Below, piece after piece: positions 48,969 to 57,683 of a DNA stretch of 64,000 bases. Origin of the DNA: Streptomyces sp. NRRL B-1347 (GTDB lineage Bacteria; Actinomycetota; Actinomycetes; Streptomycetales; Streptomycetaceae); NCBI RefSeq assembly GCF_000720325.1, contig NZ_JOJM01000027.1, forward strand, positions 62,001-126,000, written 5' to 3'. How positions within the stretch are numbered: position 1 is the stretch's first letter; every line of letters starts with the position of its first letter. Both the position numbers and the translations under genes were made by a program. The notes beneath the pieces were generated by a model. That model ran no database searches and was not told the origin of the DNA. It saw only the letters and a program-made list of their open reading frames with translations.

Positions 48969-48991
48969 CCGCCCCGCAAGGCACGGGGCGG
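48969..48991. terminator. Hairpin between convergent genes
   Basis: 8-bp stem CCGCCCCG (48969-48976)/CGGGGCGG (48984-48991) with a 7-base loop, between stops at 48962 and 48999. Confidence 0.6.
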
Positions 48992-48998
48992 CGGGCCG

Positions 48999-49910
48999 TC
49001 AGGGCAGGGGCGCCCAGACCGTGCGCCCCTGGGGGTCGCGTTCCGCCCGGCCGAACACCACGTCCGCGAAGTGGATGCCGAAGCCCAGCGTGCCCGGCTC
49101 GGCCAGCTCGCCCACGAGCCAGTGGCGGTACTCGGCCGCGACCTCGGGGTCGTGGTCCACGGCCGCCGACCACTCCGGGTGGGTGACCTGGACCGGCGAG
49201 TGCATGGCGTCGCCGAAGGCCAGGAGCCGCTCGCCGCCCGAGGTGATCTCAAACGTCACGTGGCCCACCGTGTGCCCCGGCCGCACGAGGGCGCGCACGC
49301 CCGGGAAGAACTCCTCGCCGTCCGTGAGGGTGCGTGCCTTGGGCGCGAGGACGGCCAGGACCTCCTCGGTCGCGCCGTGGCTCGCGGCCAGGTGGCGCTG
49401 CTCCCACTCGGGCTCTCCGAAGAGGTAGGCGGCCCGTGTGAAGGCGGGCTCGGCGCTGCCCGGGGCGGGGTTCCAGGCCCACCCGATGTGGTCGCCGTGC
49501 AGATGCGTGAAGGCGACCGCCTCGATCGTGTCGGGGGCGCGGCCCAGCCGGTCGAGGCCGTCGAGCAGCCGACCGCCGCGCAGGGCGCCTATCAGGGGGT
49601 TGTCCGGCTTGTCGGGGAAGGCCTGCGGGCCGAATCCGGCGTCGATCAGCAGGGCGCGGTCGCCGTGCTCGACGAGCAGTCCGCCGACGCTCGCCACGAG
49701 GTGTCCGTGCTCGTCCAGGTGATCCGCGTACGCCGCCCAGTCGCTCTCGGTCGTGGCGGGCAGCCAGCCGCGGGGCTTGAGGCCCACGGCACCGTCCGCC
49801 ACGTAGCTGACGCGCAGCTCGCCGAGGTGGAACGTACGGGTGCGAGCGGGCCTGCGGAGCCGCTCGGCGGCGCCGCCGAGCACCTCGGTGGCGGTCTCGG
49901 ACGTGGGCAT
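48999..49910 (-). CDS. MBL fold metallo-hydrolase
   Basis: Metallo-beta-lactamase-fold hydrolase; subgroup resembles lactonase-like enzymes, substrate unknown. The metal motif is AFTHLHGDHIGW (HxHxDH), with later ligands in VRPGHTVGHVTF and LLAFGDAMHSP. 303 residues. Divergent from a MarR regulator across 134 bp, which probably controls it. Confidence 0.92.
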   Translation of the reverse strand: MPTSETATEVLGGAAERLRRPARTRTFHLGELRVSYVADGAVGLKPRGWLPATTESDWAAYADHLDEHGHLVASVGGLLVEHGDRALLIDAGFGPQAFPDKPDNPLIGALRGGRLLDGLDRLGRAPDTIEAVAFTHLHGDHIGWAWNPAPGSAEPAFTRAAYLFGEPEWEQRHLAASHGATEEVLAVLAPKARTLTDGEEFFPGVRALVRPGHTVGHVTFEITSGGERLLAFGDAMHSPVQVTHPEWSAAVDHDPEVAAEYRHWLVGELAEPGTLGFGIHFADVVFGRAERDPQGRTVWAPLP

Positions 49911-50001
49911 GGGCCCTCCAGTGCAGTCGGTTCAGCCGTCGGCGCGGCCGTCACGCCTCGTGCCGCCGCACCGACCGAAATGTTAGAGCTAGAACCATTC
50001 G

Positions 50002-50022
50002 AGTTGCAACTATTGAAGTTGC
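50002..50022. promoter_or_regulatory. Candidate MarR operator
   Basis: Palindrome AGTTGCAACT (50002-50011) followed by a second AGTTGC at 50017-50022, in the divergent MBL/MarR gap. The region is AT-richer than surroundings. Short, so tentative. Confidence 0.4.
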
Positions 50023-50044
50023 ATGGACTGAGTAGGCTGGGGCC

Positions 50045-50551
50045 ATGGCGAACACGCGCGGGAACGCTCAGGAACGCGGCCAGGCGGGCCGTACGGCGCC
50101 CGCGAGCCCGGAGAGGGGCCGGACGGCCCCCGAGGCGGACGAGAGCCTCACAGCGGCCGACTGGCGCGTCTGCGGGCTCGTGAACGCCCTCGCCCGGCGC
50201 ATCGAGACGCATGTGCGCGAGCACGCCACCGCCCTCGGCCTGACCGCGCCGCAGGCCGTCGCGCTGCGGGAGCTGACGGGGCCCATGACCCTGCGCGAGC
50301 TGGCGCAGCGGATGAGCTGCGAGCCGTCCAACGCCACGTTCGTCTCCGACCGCCTGGAGGAGCAGGAGCTCGTCGAGCGCCGCCCCCACCCCAGCGACCG
50401 CCGCGCCAAGCAGCTCGTCCTCACCCCCAAAGGCTCCGCACTGCGGGAGCGCCTGATGGCGTCGCTCTCCAAGGAGTCACCCCTGAGCCCCCTCTCGGAC
50501 CAGGAACAGGACACGCTCCAGGAGCTGCTGATGCGGGCCGTGGTGCGCTGA
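50045..50551 (+). CDS. MarR family transcriptional regulator
   Basis: Winged-helix dimeric regulator. LTAPQAVALRELTGPMTLRE and LAQRMSCEPSNATFVSDRLE form the HTH; the wing is VERRPHPSDRRAKQLVLTPKG. 168 residues with a ~35-residue charged N-terminal arm. Divergent from the MBL hydrolase gene, its likely target along with itself; the gene at 50637 follows 85 bp later on the same strand. Confidence 0.93.
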   Translation: MANTRGNAQERGQAGRTAPASPERGRTAPEADESLTAADWRVCGLVNALARRIETHVREHATALGLTAPQAVALRELTGPMTLRELAQRMSCEPSNATFVSDRLEEQELVERRPHPSDRRAKQLVLTPKGSALRERLMASLSKESPLSPLSDQEQDTLQELLMRAVVR

Positions 50552-50636
50552 GGCGCGCTCCGGCGCGGGGCGGCCCGCCCCTCGCTCCCGCCCCGCCCCT
50601 GGTCACCACGGCGAAGGGAATGGCAGGATCGCGCCC

Positions 50637-51632
50637 ATGTTCGCGGCCCTGCCCCACCTCACCCGACGGCGCGCCCTCCAGGGCTCGGCCGCAGGCCTCG
50701 TGGTGTTCGGGCTGCTCCTGTGGTGGCTGCTCCCGGTGGGCGACGGGTCACCCAAGGGGCGGATGAGCTTCAGCACGGGCATCAAGGGCGCCGTCTACGA
50801 GACGTACGGGAACCTGCTCCGGGGCGCCGCCGCCAAGGACATGCCGGACGTCTCCATCGACCTCCTGAACAGCCAGGGATCGCAGCAGAACGTGCAGCGG
50901 GTGGCCAAAGGGAAGGCCGACTTCACCATCGCGGCGGCCGACGCCGTGGAGAAGTACCGCCTGGACGGCGGCCCCGGCGCGGACCGGCTGCGGGGCTGCG
51001 CCCGGCTTTACGACGACTACGTACACGTCGTCGTGCGCCGCTCGTCCGCCATCATGTCGGCGGGTGACCTGCGTGGGAAGAAGGTCGCCGTCGGGCAGCC
51101 GCGCTCCGGGGTGCGCCTGATCGCCGACCGCGTCCTCCAGGCCGCCGGGCTCGACCTGGAGAAGGACCTCACGGCACTGCCCGCCGGCATAGACACCGCG
51201 CCCGAGCTCCTGCGGCGCGGCAAGATCGACGCCTTCTTCTGGTCCGGCGGGCTGCCCACGACCTCCGTGCAGGAGCTCTCGGAGCGCCTCAGCATCCGCC
51301 TGGTACCGCTCGGCGACCTCGTCGACGCGCTGCACCGGCAGGGCCGTGAGTCGCGCTACTACCGTGCCGCCGTGATGCCCGCCGACGCCTACCCGGAGGC
51401 CCAGCAGAACGCGTCCGTGCGCACCCTGGCGGTGGCCAACCTCCTGGTGACCACCGACCGCGCCGACCCGAAGCTGACGGAGGGCCTGACCCGTACGGTC
51501 ATCGACAGCCGGGACCGCATCGGCGCGCGCGTGCACGCCGCGCAACTGGTCGACCTGCGGACGGCCCTGTACACGCACCCCCTGGCGCTGCACGAGGGCG
51601 CGCGGCGCTACTACCGCTCGGTCAAGCCCTAG
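50637..51632 (+). CDS. TAXI family TRAP solute-binding protein, membrane-anchored
   Basis: Periplasmic-binding-protein fold of the TAXI group, whose characterised members bind glutamate/glutamine-like ligands. The N-terminus has RR followed by one membrane segment (LVVFGLLLWWLLPVG), so it is anchored outside. SFSTGIKGAVYETYGNLL and NSQGSQQNVQRVAKGKADFTI are TAXI hallmarks. 331 residues. No TRAP permease gene is nearby; its 3' end overlaps by 11 bp the convergent sensor kinase gene. A sensory role with that kinase is inferred. Confidence 0.9.
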   Translation: MFAALPHLTRRRALQGSAAGLVVFGLLLWWLLPVGDGSPKGRMSFSTGIKGAVYETYGNLLRGAAAKDMPDVSIDLLNSQGSQQNVQRVAKGKADFTIAAADAVEKYRLDGGPGADRLRGCARLYDDYVHVVVRRSSAIMSAGDLRGKKVAVGQPRSGVRLIADRVLQAAGLDLEKDLTALPAGIDTAPELLRRGKIDAFFWSGGLPTTSVQELSERLSIRLVPLGDLVDALHRQGRESRYYRAAVMPADAYPEAQQNASVRTLAVANLLVTTDRADPKLTEGLTRTVIDSRDRIGARVHAAQLVDLRTALYTHPLALHEGARRYYRSVKP

Positions 51633-53052
51633 CCGCCGGCGCGCCCGCCGGAGCCTGCCGGGGCACCCCGACCGTCACCTTCAGGCCGTGCGGCTCGTGG
51701 CGCTCGTACACCAGGGAGCCGCCGCCCGCGGCGAGCAGCGCCCCGGAGATCGACAGGCCGAGACCTGAGCCCTTCACGTTCTGGTGGCGGTTGCTGCGCC
51801 AGAACCGGTCGCCGATGCGGGCCAGTTCGTCGTCGGTGAGGCCCGGGCCGCGGTCGGTGACGACGACCGTCGCCGTCCCGTCGGACGAGGCGACCTGCAC
51901 CTCGACCCGCTCCCCCTCCGGCGTGAACTTGAGGGCGTTGTCGATCACCGCGTCCAGGGCGCTGGACAGAGCGATCGGGTCCGCCCAGGCGGTGGTCGCG
52001 GGGCAGTGCCCCTCCAGGCGCACGCCCCGCTCCTCGGCGAGCGGACGCCAGGACGCCACGCGCTCGGCCGCCAGCTCGCCGATGTCGGTGAGCTGGAGGT
52101 CCGCCGCCGCGTGCTCGGCCAGCGCCAGGTCGAGGAGGTCGTCGAGGACCTGGGCGAGGCGCTTGCCCTCGGTGCGGACCGAGGCGATCTCCGCATTGCC
52201 TTCGGGCAGCTCAAGGGCGAGCAGCTCGATGCGCAGGAGGAGGGCGGACAGGGGATTGCGCAGCTGGTGGGAGGCGTCGGCGACGAAGGCGCGCTGCTGC
52301 TCCAGGACGTCCTCGACGTGGTCGGCCATCTCGTTGAACGAACGGGCCAGGCGCCGGAGTTCCGGCGGCCCCCCGGCCGCCGCGACCCGGGAGGCGAGGC
52401 GTCCGGTCGCGATGTCGTGCGTGGTCGCGTCCAGGACGCCCACCGGGCGCAGGATCCAGCGGGTGAGGCGCAGCGCGGCGCCGACCGCGAGGAGCATCGC
52501 GGCCGACTCTCCCGCGACGATCAGCAGCCAGCCGTGCAGGGTCTGCGCGCGCATGCGGCCGGTGGGCGAGTCGGTGACGACGACGGCGACCACGTCACCG
52601 TCCCGGATCACCGGTGACGCCACCACGATGCGCCCACCCTCCTCCCAGGGCCACACCTGGGGCGGGTCATGGCTCCCCCGGGAGCGCAGCGCCTCCTCGA
52701 AGGCGTCGCGCACGGGGTGGCCCTGGCCCGGCAGGTACCAGGCGGCGGGGGCGTGCGCCATGGGGTAGGTGTCCCGGAAGAAGACGCCCGCCTTGATGCC
52801 GTAGACCTCGTTGTAGTAGTCGAGTTCCTTCTGGAGGGTCTCGCGCCGCTCGTCCTTGTCGCGCATCCGCGAGCCGACGGGCCGCTTCGTGACGAACTGC
52901 GCGAGCGAGGCGAAGCGCGCCGTGTCGTCGATGCGGTCGACGACGACCTTCTGCTGCTGGGCCGATGCCACGCTCACCGCGAGCGGGAAGCCGAGGGCCA
53001 GCAGGACGCCCGCCATCAGGACGATGAGCAGCGGCAGGAGACGCGCGCACAC
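51622..53052 (-). CDS. gluK: Sensor histidine kinase (GluK-like)
   Basis: Membrane kinase of the pair adjacent to gluABCD; in S. coelicolor the equivalent GluR-GluK pair is reported to sense glutamate (from memory). TM1 at ~residues 5-28, extracytoplasmic domain to ~172, TM2 ~174-195, HAMP, then phospho-acceptor His262 in ADASHQLRNPLSALL. ATPase boxes: DNALKFTPEGE, DRGPGLTDDEL and GSGLGLSISGAL. GTG 53052 starts 9 bp after the regulator stop. 476 residues. Confidence 0.92.
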   Translation of the reverse strand: MCARLLPLLIVLMAGVLLALGFPLAVSVASAQQQKVVVDRIDDTARFASLAQFVTKRPVGSRMRDKDERRETLQKELDYYNEVYGIKAGVFFRDTYPMAHAPAAWYLPGQGHPVRDAFEEALRSRGSHDPPQVWPWEEGGRIVVASPVIRDGDVVAVVVTDSPTGRMRAQTLHGWLLIVAGESAAMLLAVGAALRLTRWILRPVGVLDATTHDIATGRLASRVAAAGGPPELRRLARSFNEMADHVEDVLEQQRAFVADASHQLRNPLSALLLRIELLALELPEGNAEIASVRTEGKRLAQVLDDLLDLALAEHAAADLQLTDIGELAAERVASWRPLAEERGVRLEGHCPATTAWADPIALSSALDAVIDNALKFTPEGERVEVQVASSDGTATVVVTDRGPGLTDDELARIGDRFWRSNRHQNVKGSGLGLSISGALLAAGGGSLVYERHEPHGLKVTVGVPRQAPAGAPAARA

Positions 53053-53061
53053 CTGACCCCG

Positions 53062-53754
53062 CTACGACGCCGGGGCGACGAGCCGGTACCCGACTCCGCG
53101 CACCGTCTCGATCAGGGCGGGCATGTGCAGCTTGGCCCGCAGGGACGCGACGTGCACCTCCAGCGTGCGACCCGTGCCCTCCCAACTGGTGCGCCACACC
53201 TCGCTGATGATCTGCTCCCGGCGGAAGACCACGCCGGGCCGCTGGGCGAGCAGCGCGAGCAAGTCGAACTCCTTGCGGGTCAGTTGCACCTTGGCACCGT
53301 CCACGCTGACCTGACGGGTGGGCAGTTCGATGCGTACGTTGCCGAGGCGCAGCTCCGTCTCGGCGGGGGCCGCGGCGGCCTCGGCCGTGGTCGGGCGGCG
53401 GGTGACCGCGTGGATGCGCGCGATGAGCTCCCCGGTGTCGTACGGCTTCACCACGTAGTCGTCGGCTCCGAGGTTCAGACCGTGGATGCGGGAGCGCACG
53501 TCGGCGCGCGCGGTCACCATGATGACCGGGATGCGCGTGCGCTTGCGGATCTTCCCGCAGACCTCGTAGCCGTCCTGGTCGGGCAGGCCCAGGTCGAGGA
53601 GCACCACTCCGAAGGGGGCAGCTTCGCCCGGCAGCAGGGCCTGGAGGGCCTCCTCGCCGTTGCGCGCGTGGGTGACGGCGAAGCCGTGCCGGGCCAGGAC
53701 CGCGGACAAGGCGGCGGCCACGTGGTCGTCGTCCTCGACGAGCAGCAGTCTCAT
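53062..53754 (-). CDS. gluR: OmpR family response regulator (GluR-like)
   Basis: DNA-binding partner of the kinase. Receiver domain MRLLLVEDDDHVAAAL with phospho-acceptor Asp54 (VVLLDLGLPDQDGYE) and conserved Lys in YVVKPYDTGEL; winged helix at the C-terminus (RKEFDLLALLAQRPGVV, VHVASLRAKL). 230 residues. ATG 53754 has GGAGGAGGG upstream; in-frame ATG at 53928 has none. Divergent from gluABCD, its probable target. Confidence 0.93.
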   Translation of the reverse strand: MRLLLVEDDDHVAAALSAVLARHGFAVTHARNGEEALQALLPGEAAPFGVVLLDLGLPDQDGYEVCGKIRKRTRIPVIMVTARADVRSRIHGLNLGADDYVVKPYDTGELIARIHAVTRRPTTAEAAAAPAETELRLGNVRIELPTRQVSVDGAKVQLTRKEFDLLALLAQRPGVVFRREQIISEVWRTSWEGTGRTLEVHVASLRAKLHMPALIETVRGVGYRLVAPAS

Positions 53755-54136
53755 GCGGCCCTCCTCCAGCCCATAGGCTCCCCTGTAGTTCATCGGTCGT
53801 ACCGTCAGTTCATTGATCGTTCCGCTCCCGCTCGCGCGGGGGCTACGCCCTTTGTCGTAGGCGTGCCCTACGCGCGCGTGCGCGCGGATCCAGCGGCCTG
53901 CCGGACGCTGCCGAGCGCCCCAAGGCATCCACGCCGATGGATAAGGACCGCGTCAAGGCCCTTCGGGTCACGGACACGTTCCGTTATGCACCCGGTACGC
54001 GCGCGGGGCGCCCTCTTCACACGGAGTGTCCGGTTGCGGCCGGATCGTTATGCTCAATTTCCCCTCAGATGTAATGACGCTGGTCGCACCGGGTTACTAC
54101 TGTCCTCCCAACCCGAGGAGGATGGAGCAACAAGCC
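53755..54136. promoter_or_regulatory. gluR/gluA divergent regulatory region
   Basis: 382 bp without a gene. The octamer CGTTATGC occurs twice, at 53982-53989 and 54046-54053 (64 bp apart), and could be -10 elements or regulator sites for gluA. The right half is notably AT-richer near 54050-54075. Confidence 0.45.
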
Positions 54137-54913
54137 GTGACCGAAGTATCGGTGACCAAGGACGCCATACCCGCGGCGGACGACCTTGTCGTGCTGAAGA
54201 ACGTCAACAAGCACTTCGGCGCACTGCACGTCCTCCAGGACATCGACCTGACCATCGCCCGCGGCGAAGTCGTCGTCGTGATCGGACCCTCCGGGTCCGG
54301 CAAGTCGACGCTGTGCCGCACGATCAACCGCCTGGAGACAATCGACTCCGGTGCCATCACGATCGACGGCAAGCCGCTGCCCCAGGAGGGCAAGGAGCTC
54401 GCCAGGCTCCGCGCCGACGTGGGCATGGTCTTCCAGTCCTTCAACCTCTTCGCGCACAAGACCGTGCTCGAGAACGTGATGCTGGGCCAGGTCAAAGTAC
54501 GCAGGACGGCCAAGGCGGAGGCGGAGGAGAAGGCACGCGGTCTGCTCGACCGCGTGGGCGTCGGCACCCAGGCCGACAAGTACCCGGCGCAGCTCTCCGG
54601 TGGCCAGCAGCAGCGTGTGGCGATCGCCAGGGCGCTCGCCATGGGGCCCAAGGTCATGCTCTTCGACGAGCCCACGTCGGCGCTCGACCCCGAGATGATC
54701 AATGAGGTCCTCGAGGTGATGCAGCAGCTCGCCCGGGACGGCATGACCATGGTCGTCGTCACCCACGAGATGGGCTTCGCCCGGTCGGCCGCCAACCGCG
54801 TCGTCTTCATGGCGGACGGCCGGATCGTCGAAGAGGCCACGCCGGACCAGTTCTTCAGCAACCCGCGCAGCGACCGTGCCAAGGACTTCCTGTCGAAGAT
54901 CCTGCACCACTGA
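54137..54913 (+). CDS. gluA: Glutamate ABC transporter ATP-binding protein
   Basis: Cytoplasmic ATPase of the glutamate importer. Walker [17 protein letters not shown]-loop [16 protein letters not shown], signature [15 protein letters not shown], Walker [16 protein letters not shown], His switch [11 protein letters not shown] 54137 gives 258 residues; ATG 54122 (MEQQAV) is possible, but GAGGAGG abuts it directly. First gene of gluABCD. Confidence 0.96.
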   Translation: MTEVSVTKDAIPAADDLVVLKNVNKHFGALHVLQDIDLTIARGEVVVVIGPSGSGKSTLCRTINRLETIDSGAITIDGKPLPQEGKELARLRADVGMVFQSFNLFAHKTVLENVMLGQVKVRRTAKAEAEEKARGLLDRVGVGTQADKYPAQLSGGQQQRVAIARALAMGPKVMLFDEPTSALDPEMINEVLEVMQQLARDGMTMVVVTHEMGFARSAANRVVFMADGRIVEEATPDQFFSNPRSDRAKDFLSKILHH

Positions 54914-55007
54914 CGCGCCGCACGCGCTCCCGCGCGCGGGACGCCTCATCGCGCATGACGCTCGGCAGCGTCTCCCCCAACCTCCGCCGACACGAAGGAT
55001 GTTCACC

Positions 55008-55847
55008 ATGAAGGTTCGCAAGGTCACCGCGGCAGCCTCCGTTCTGCTCGCGCTCTCCCTCACGGCCACCGCTTGTGGCGGTGACGACAAGGACGACAAG
55101 AAGGGCTCCGGCGGGGGCGGCAAGGTCACCATCGGCATCAAGTTCGACCAGCCCGGCCTCGGCCAGAAGACGCCGGACGGCAAGTACGAGGGCTTCGACG
55201 TCGACGTCGCGACCTACGTGGCCAAGAAGCTCGGCTACAAGGAGGGCGACATCGAGTGGAAGGAAGCCAAGAGCGCCGACCGCGAGACGATGCTCCAGCG
55301 CGGTGACGTGGACTTCATCGCGGCGACCTACTCGATCACGCCGGAGCGCGAGGAGAAGGTCGACTTCGCGGGCCCGTACCTGCTCGCCCACCAGGACGTC
55401 CTGGTCCGCGCCGACGACAAGTCGATCAAGTCGCCGAAGGACCTGAACAGCAAGAAGCTCTGCTCGGTGACGGGTTCGACTTCGGCACAGAACGTCAAGG
55501 AGAAGCTGGCGCCCAAGGCCCAGCTCCAGAACTACGGCGCGTACTCCCAGTGCCTGACCGGCCTGCAGAACGACGCCATCGACGCGCTCACCACCGACGA
55601 CTCGATCCTCGCCGGTTACGCCGCGCAGAAGAACTTCCAGGGCAAGTTCAAGCTCGGCGGCTTCAAGATGACCAATGAGAACTACGGCATCGGCGTCAAG
55701 AAGGGCTCCGACCTCAAGAAGAAGATCAACGACGCGCTGACCGCGATGGTCAAGGACGGCTCGTGGGACAAGGCCGTGAAGGACAACTTCGGCCCGGCCA
55801 GCTACAAGAACGAGCCCGCCCCGAAGATCGGCGACATCGTCAAGTAA
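55008..55847 (+). CDS. gluB: Glutamate ABC transporter substrate-binding lipoprotein
   Basis: Extracellular glutamate-binding protein. Signal peptide with lipobox LTATACGG (lipidated Cys ~24), then an acidic/Gly linker and the family-3 solute-binding domain: GIKFDQPGLGQKTPDGKYEG, DFIAATYSITPEREEKVDFA. 279 residues. ATG 55008 has GAAGGA upstream; ATG 54999 lies too close to that site. 94 bp after gluA. Confidence 0.95.
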   Translation: MKVRKVTAAASVLLALSLTATACGGDDKDDKKGSGGGGKVTIGIKFDQPGLGQKTPDGKYEGFDVDVATYVAKKLGYKEGDIEWKEAKSADRETMLQRGDVDFIAATYSITPEREEKVDFAGPYLLAHQDVLVRADDKSIKSPKDLNSKKLCSVTGSTSAQNVKEKLAPKAQLQNYGAYSQCLTGLQNDAIDALTTDDSILAGYAAQKNFQGKFKLGGFKMTNENYGIGVKKGSDLKKKINDALTAMVKDGSWDKAVKDNFGPASYKNEPAPKIGDIVK

Positions 55848-55857
55848 GCAGGACGTG

Positions 55858-55891
55858 AGGGGCGTGCCGCTCACCATGGCGGCGCGCCCCT
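55858..55891 (+). other. Intercistronic hairpin gluB-gluC
   Basis: 13-bp stem with one G-U pair: AGGGGCGTGCCGC (55858-55870) and GCGGCGCGCCCCT (55879-55891), 8-base loop, 10 bp after the gluB stop. Such hairpins commonly stabilise or partly terminate after the binding-protein gene, so that it outnumbers the permeases. A near-duplicate CTCTACGCGGAAGC follows. Confidence 0.65.
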
Positions 55892-55939
55892 TCGCCCTCT
55901 ACGCGGAAGCTGTCCCTCTACGCGGAAGCGCGGGAGAAC

Positions 55940-56605
55940 GTGTTCGACTTTCTTGAAGGCTATGACCTATGGGGGGCCTTCTGGGAGACGGTGAAACTCA
56001 CCGGACTCTCAGCGGTCGGCTCCCTGATATGGGGAACCGTGCTGGCGGGCATGCGCGTCAGCCCCGTGCCCCTGATGCGCGGCTTCGGAGCCGTCTACGT
56101 CAACGTCGTGCGGAACATTCCGCTGACCATCATCATCGTGTTCACGTCGCTCGGCCTGAACCAGACGCTGGGCATCAGCCTGGGCGCCGATGACTTCGAC
56201 ACCATCAACTTCCGCCTCGCCGTGCTCGGTCTGACCGCCTACACCGCCGCATTCGTCTGTGAGGCGCTGCGCTCGGGCATCAACACCGTGCCGATGGGCC
56301 AGGCGGAAGCCGCCCGGGCACTCGGGCTGAGCTTCACGCAGGTCCTCACCCTCGTCGTGCTCCCCCAGGCCTTCCGCTCGGTGGTGGCACCGCTCGCCAA
56401 CGTTTTGATCGCGCTCACGAAGAACACCACCGTGGCCGCCGCGATCGGCGTCGCCGAGGCGGCCCTGCTGATGAAGGGCATGATCGAGAACGAGGCCCAG
56501 ACGATCGCGATCGCCGCCGTCTTCGCCTTCGGCTTCATCTGCCTCACGCTCCCGACCGGCCTGATCCTCGGCTGGGTCAGCAAGAAGGTGGCGGTCAAGC
56601 GATGA
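55940..56605 (+). CDS. gluC: Glutamate ABC transporter permease
   Basis: Inner-membrane subunit of the importer, HisM-type. Five predicted membrane helices; EAA loop ALRSGINTVPMGQAEAARAL. GTG 55940 with GGGAGAA upstream. 221 residues. The stop overlaps the gluD start by 4 bases (ATGA), implying translational coupling. Confidence 0.95.
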   Translation: MFDFLEGYDLWGAFWETVKLTGLSAVGSLIWGTVLAGMRVSPVPLMRGFGAVYVNVVRNIPLTIIIVFTSLGLNQTLGISLGADDFDTINFRLAVLGLTAYTAAFVCEALRSGINTVPMGQAEAARALGLSFTQVLTLVVLPQAFRSVVAPLANVLIALTKNTTVAAAIGVAEAALLMKGMIENEAQTIAIAAVFAFGFICLTLPTGLILGWVSKKVAVKR

Positions 56606-57492
56606 ACTCCGTCCTTTACGACGCCCCGGGCCCCCGCGCCAAACAGCGCAACATCATCTACTCGGTGATCTTCGTGATCGCCTTCGGCCTGGTGGCCTGG
56701 TGGGTCTACAGCTCCCTCTCCGACAAGGGCCAGCTCGACTGGGAGAAGTGGAAGCCCTTCTTCACGGACAGCAGGGCCTGGACGACGTACATCTGGCCCG
56801 GCCTGGAGAACACGCTCAAGGCAGCCGCGTACTCCATGGTCATCGCACTGCCGCTGGGTGCGGCCCTCGGCATCGCGCGCCTCTCGGACCACCTCCCGGT
56901 GCGCATCGTGGCCGGCGCGATCGTGGAGTTCTTCCGCGCGATCCCGGTCCTGATCCTGATGCTGTTCGCCAACGAGGCCTTCTCCAAGTACAGCGACGTC
57001 TCCTCCGACGACCGACCCATGTACGCGGTCGTGACCGGTCTCGTCCTGTACAACGCCTCCGTGCTCGCGGAGATCGTACGGGCGGGCATCCTGGCGCTGC
57101 CCAAGGGCCAGACCGAGGCGGCCAAGGCCATCGGCCTGCGCAAGGGCCAGACCATGCGGTCCGTGCTCCTTCCGCAGTCGGTCACGGCGATGCTGCCCGC
57201 GATCGTCAGCCAGATCGTGGTCATCGTGAAGGACACCGCGCTCGGCGGTGCCATGCTCACGTTCTCCGAGCTCCTGTCGACTGTCAGCACGATGAGCGGC
57301 TACTACGGCGCCAACGTCATCGCCAGCTTCACGATCGTCGCGTTGATCTACATCGCGCTCAACTTCGCCCTCACGACGTTCGCGAGCTGGCTGGAGCGAC
57401 GGCTGCGGCGGGCCAAGAAGTCCACCGGCGTGGTCTTGCCTCCGGCGGCCGTGGCCGGCACCGAATCGACCGGAGCCGGTGGCACGATCTGA
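56602..57492 (+). CDS. gluD: Glutamate ABC transporter permease
   Basis: Second membrane subunit. EAA loop IVRAGILALPKGQTEAAKAIG; N-terminal membrane helix IYSVIFVIAFGLVAWWVY and C-terminal ALIYIALNFALTTFASWLE. 296 residues including a Gly/Thr-rich tail. Last gene of the operon, followed by a strong terminator. Confidence 0.95.
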   Translation: MNSVLYDAPGPRAKQRNIIYSVIFVIAFGLVAWWVYSSLSDKGQLDWEKWKPFFTDSRAWTTYIWPGLENTLKAAAYSMVIALPLGAALGIARLSDHLPVRIVAGAIVEFFRAIPVLILMLFANEAFSKYSDVSSDDRPMYAVVTGLVLYNASVLAEIVRAGILALPKGQTEAAKAIGLRKGQTMRSVLLPQSVTAMLPAIVSQIVVIVKDTALGGAMLTFSELLSTVSTMSGYYGANVIASFTIVALIYIALNFALTTFASWLERRLRRAKKSTGVVLPPAAVAGTESTGAGGTI

Positions 57493-57527
57493 GCCGACCC
57501 CGGGCGCTCACCCGATGATCTGCAAGA

Positions 57528-57561
57528 ACGAAGGCAGTGGCGATCACGCCACTGCCTTCGT
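57528..57561 (+). terminator. gluABCD terminator
   Basis: Perfect 15-bp stem, ACGAAGGCAGTGGCG (57528-57542) and CGCCACTGCCTTCGT (57547-57561), with tetraloop ATCA, 35 bp after the gluD stop. Confidence 0.9.
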
Positions 57562-57683
57562 CGCTTGACGCAGGAACCAGCAGTGGGTTGCATACGTTCT
57601 GTGATCGTGCACCGGGTTTCAACTGCCATTTCCTGTACGTACGTCCAGCGCTCGCGGACAGTCCTGGCAGGAGGCCGCGCGCC

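Noticed and set aside
54122..54136. Five-residue longer GluA start (MEQQAV)
   Set aside because: The GAGGAGG ribosome site abuts this ATG with no spacer; GTG 54137 fits better. Not excluded.
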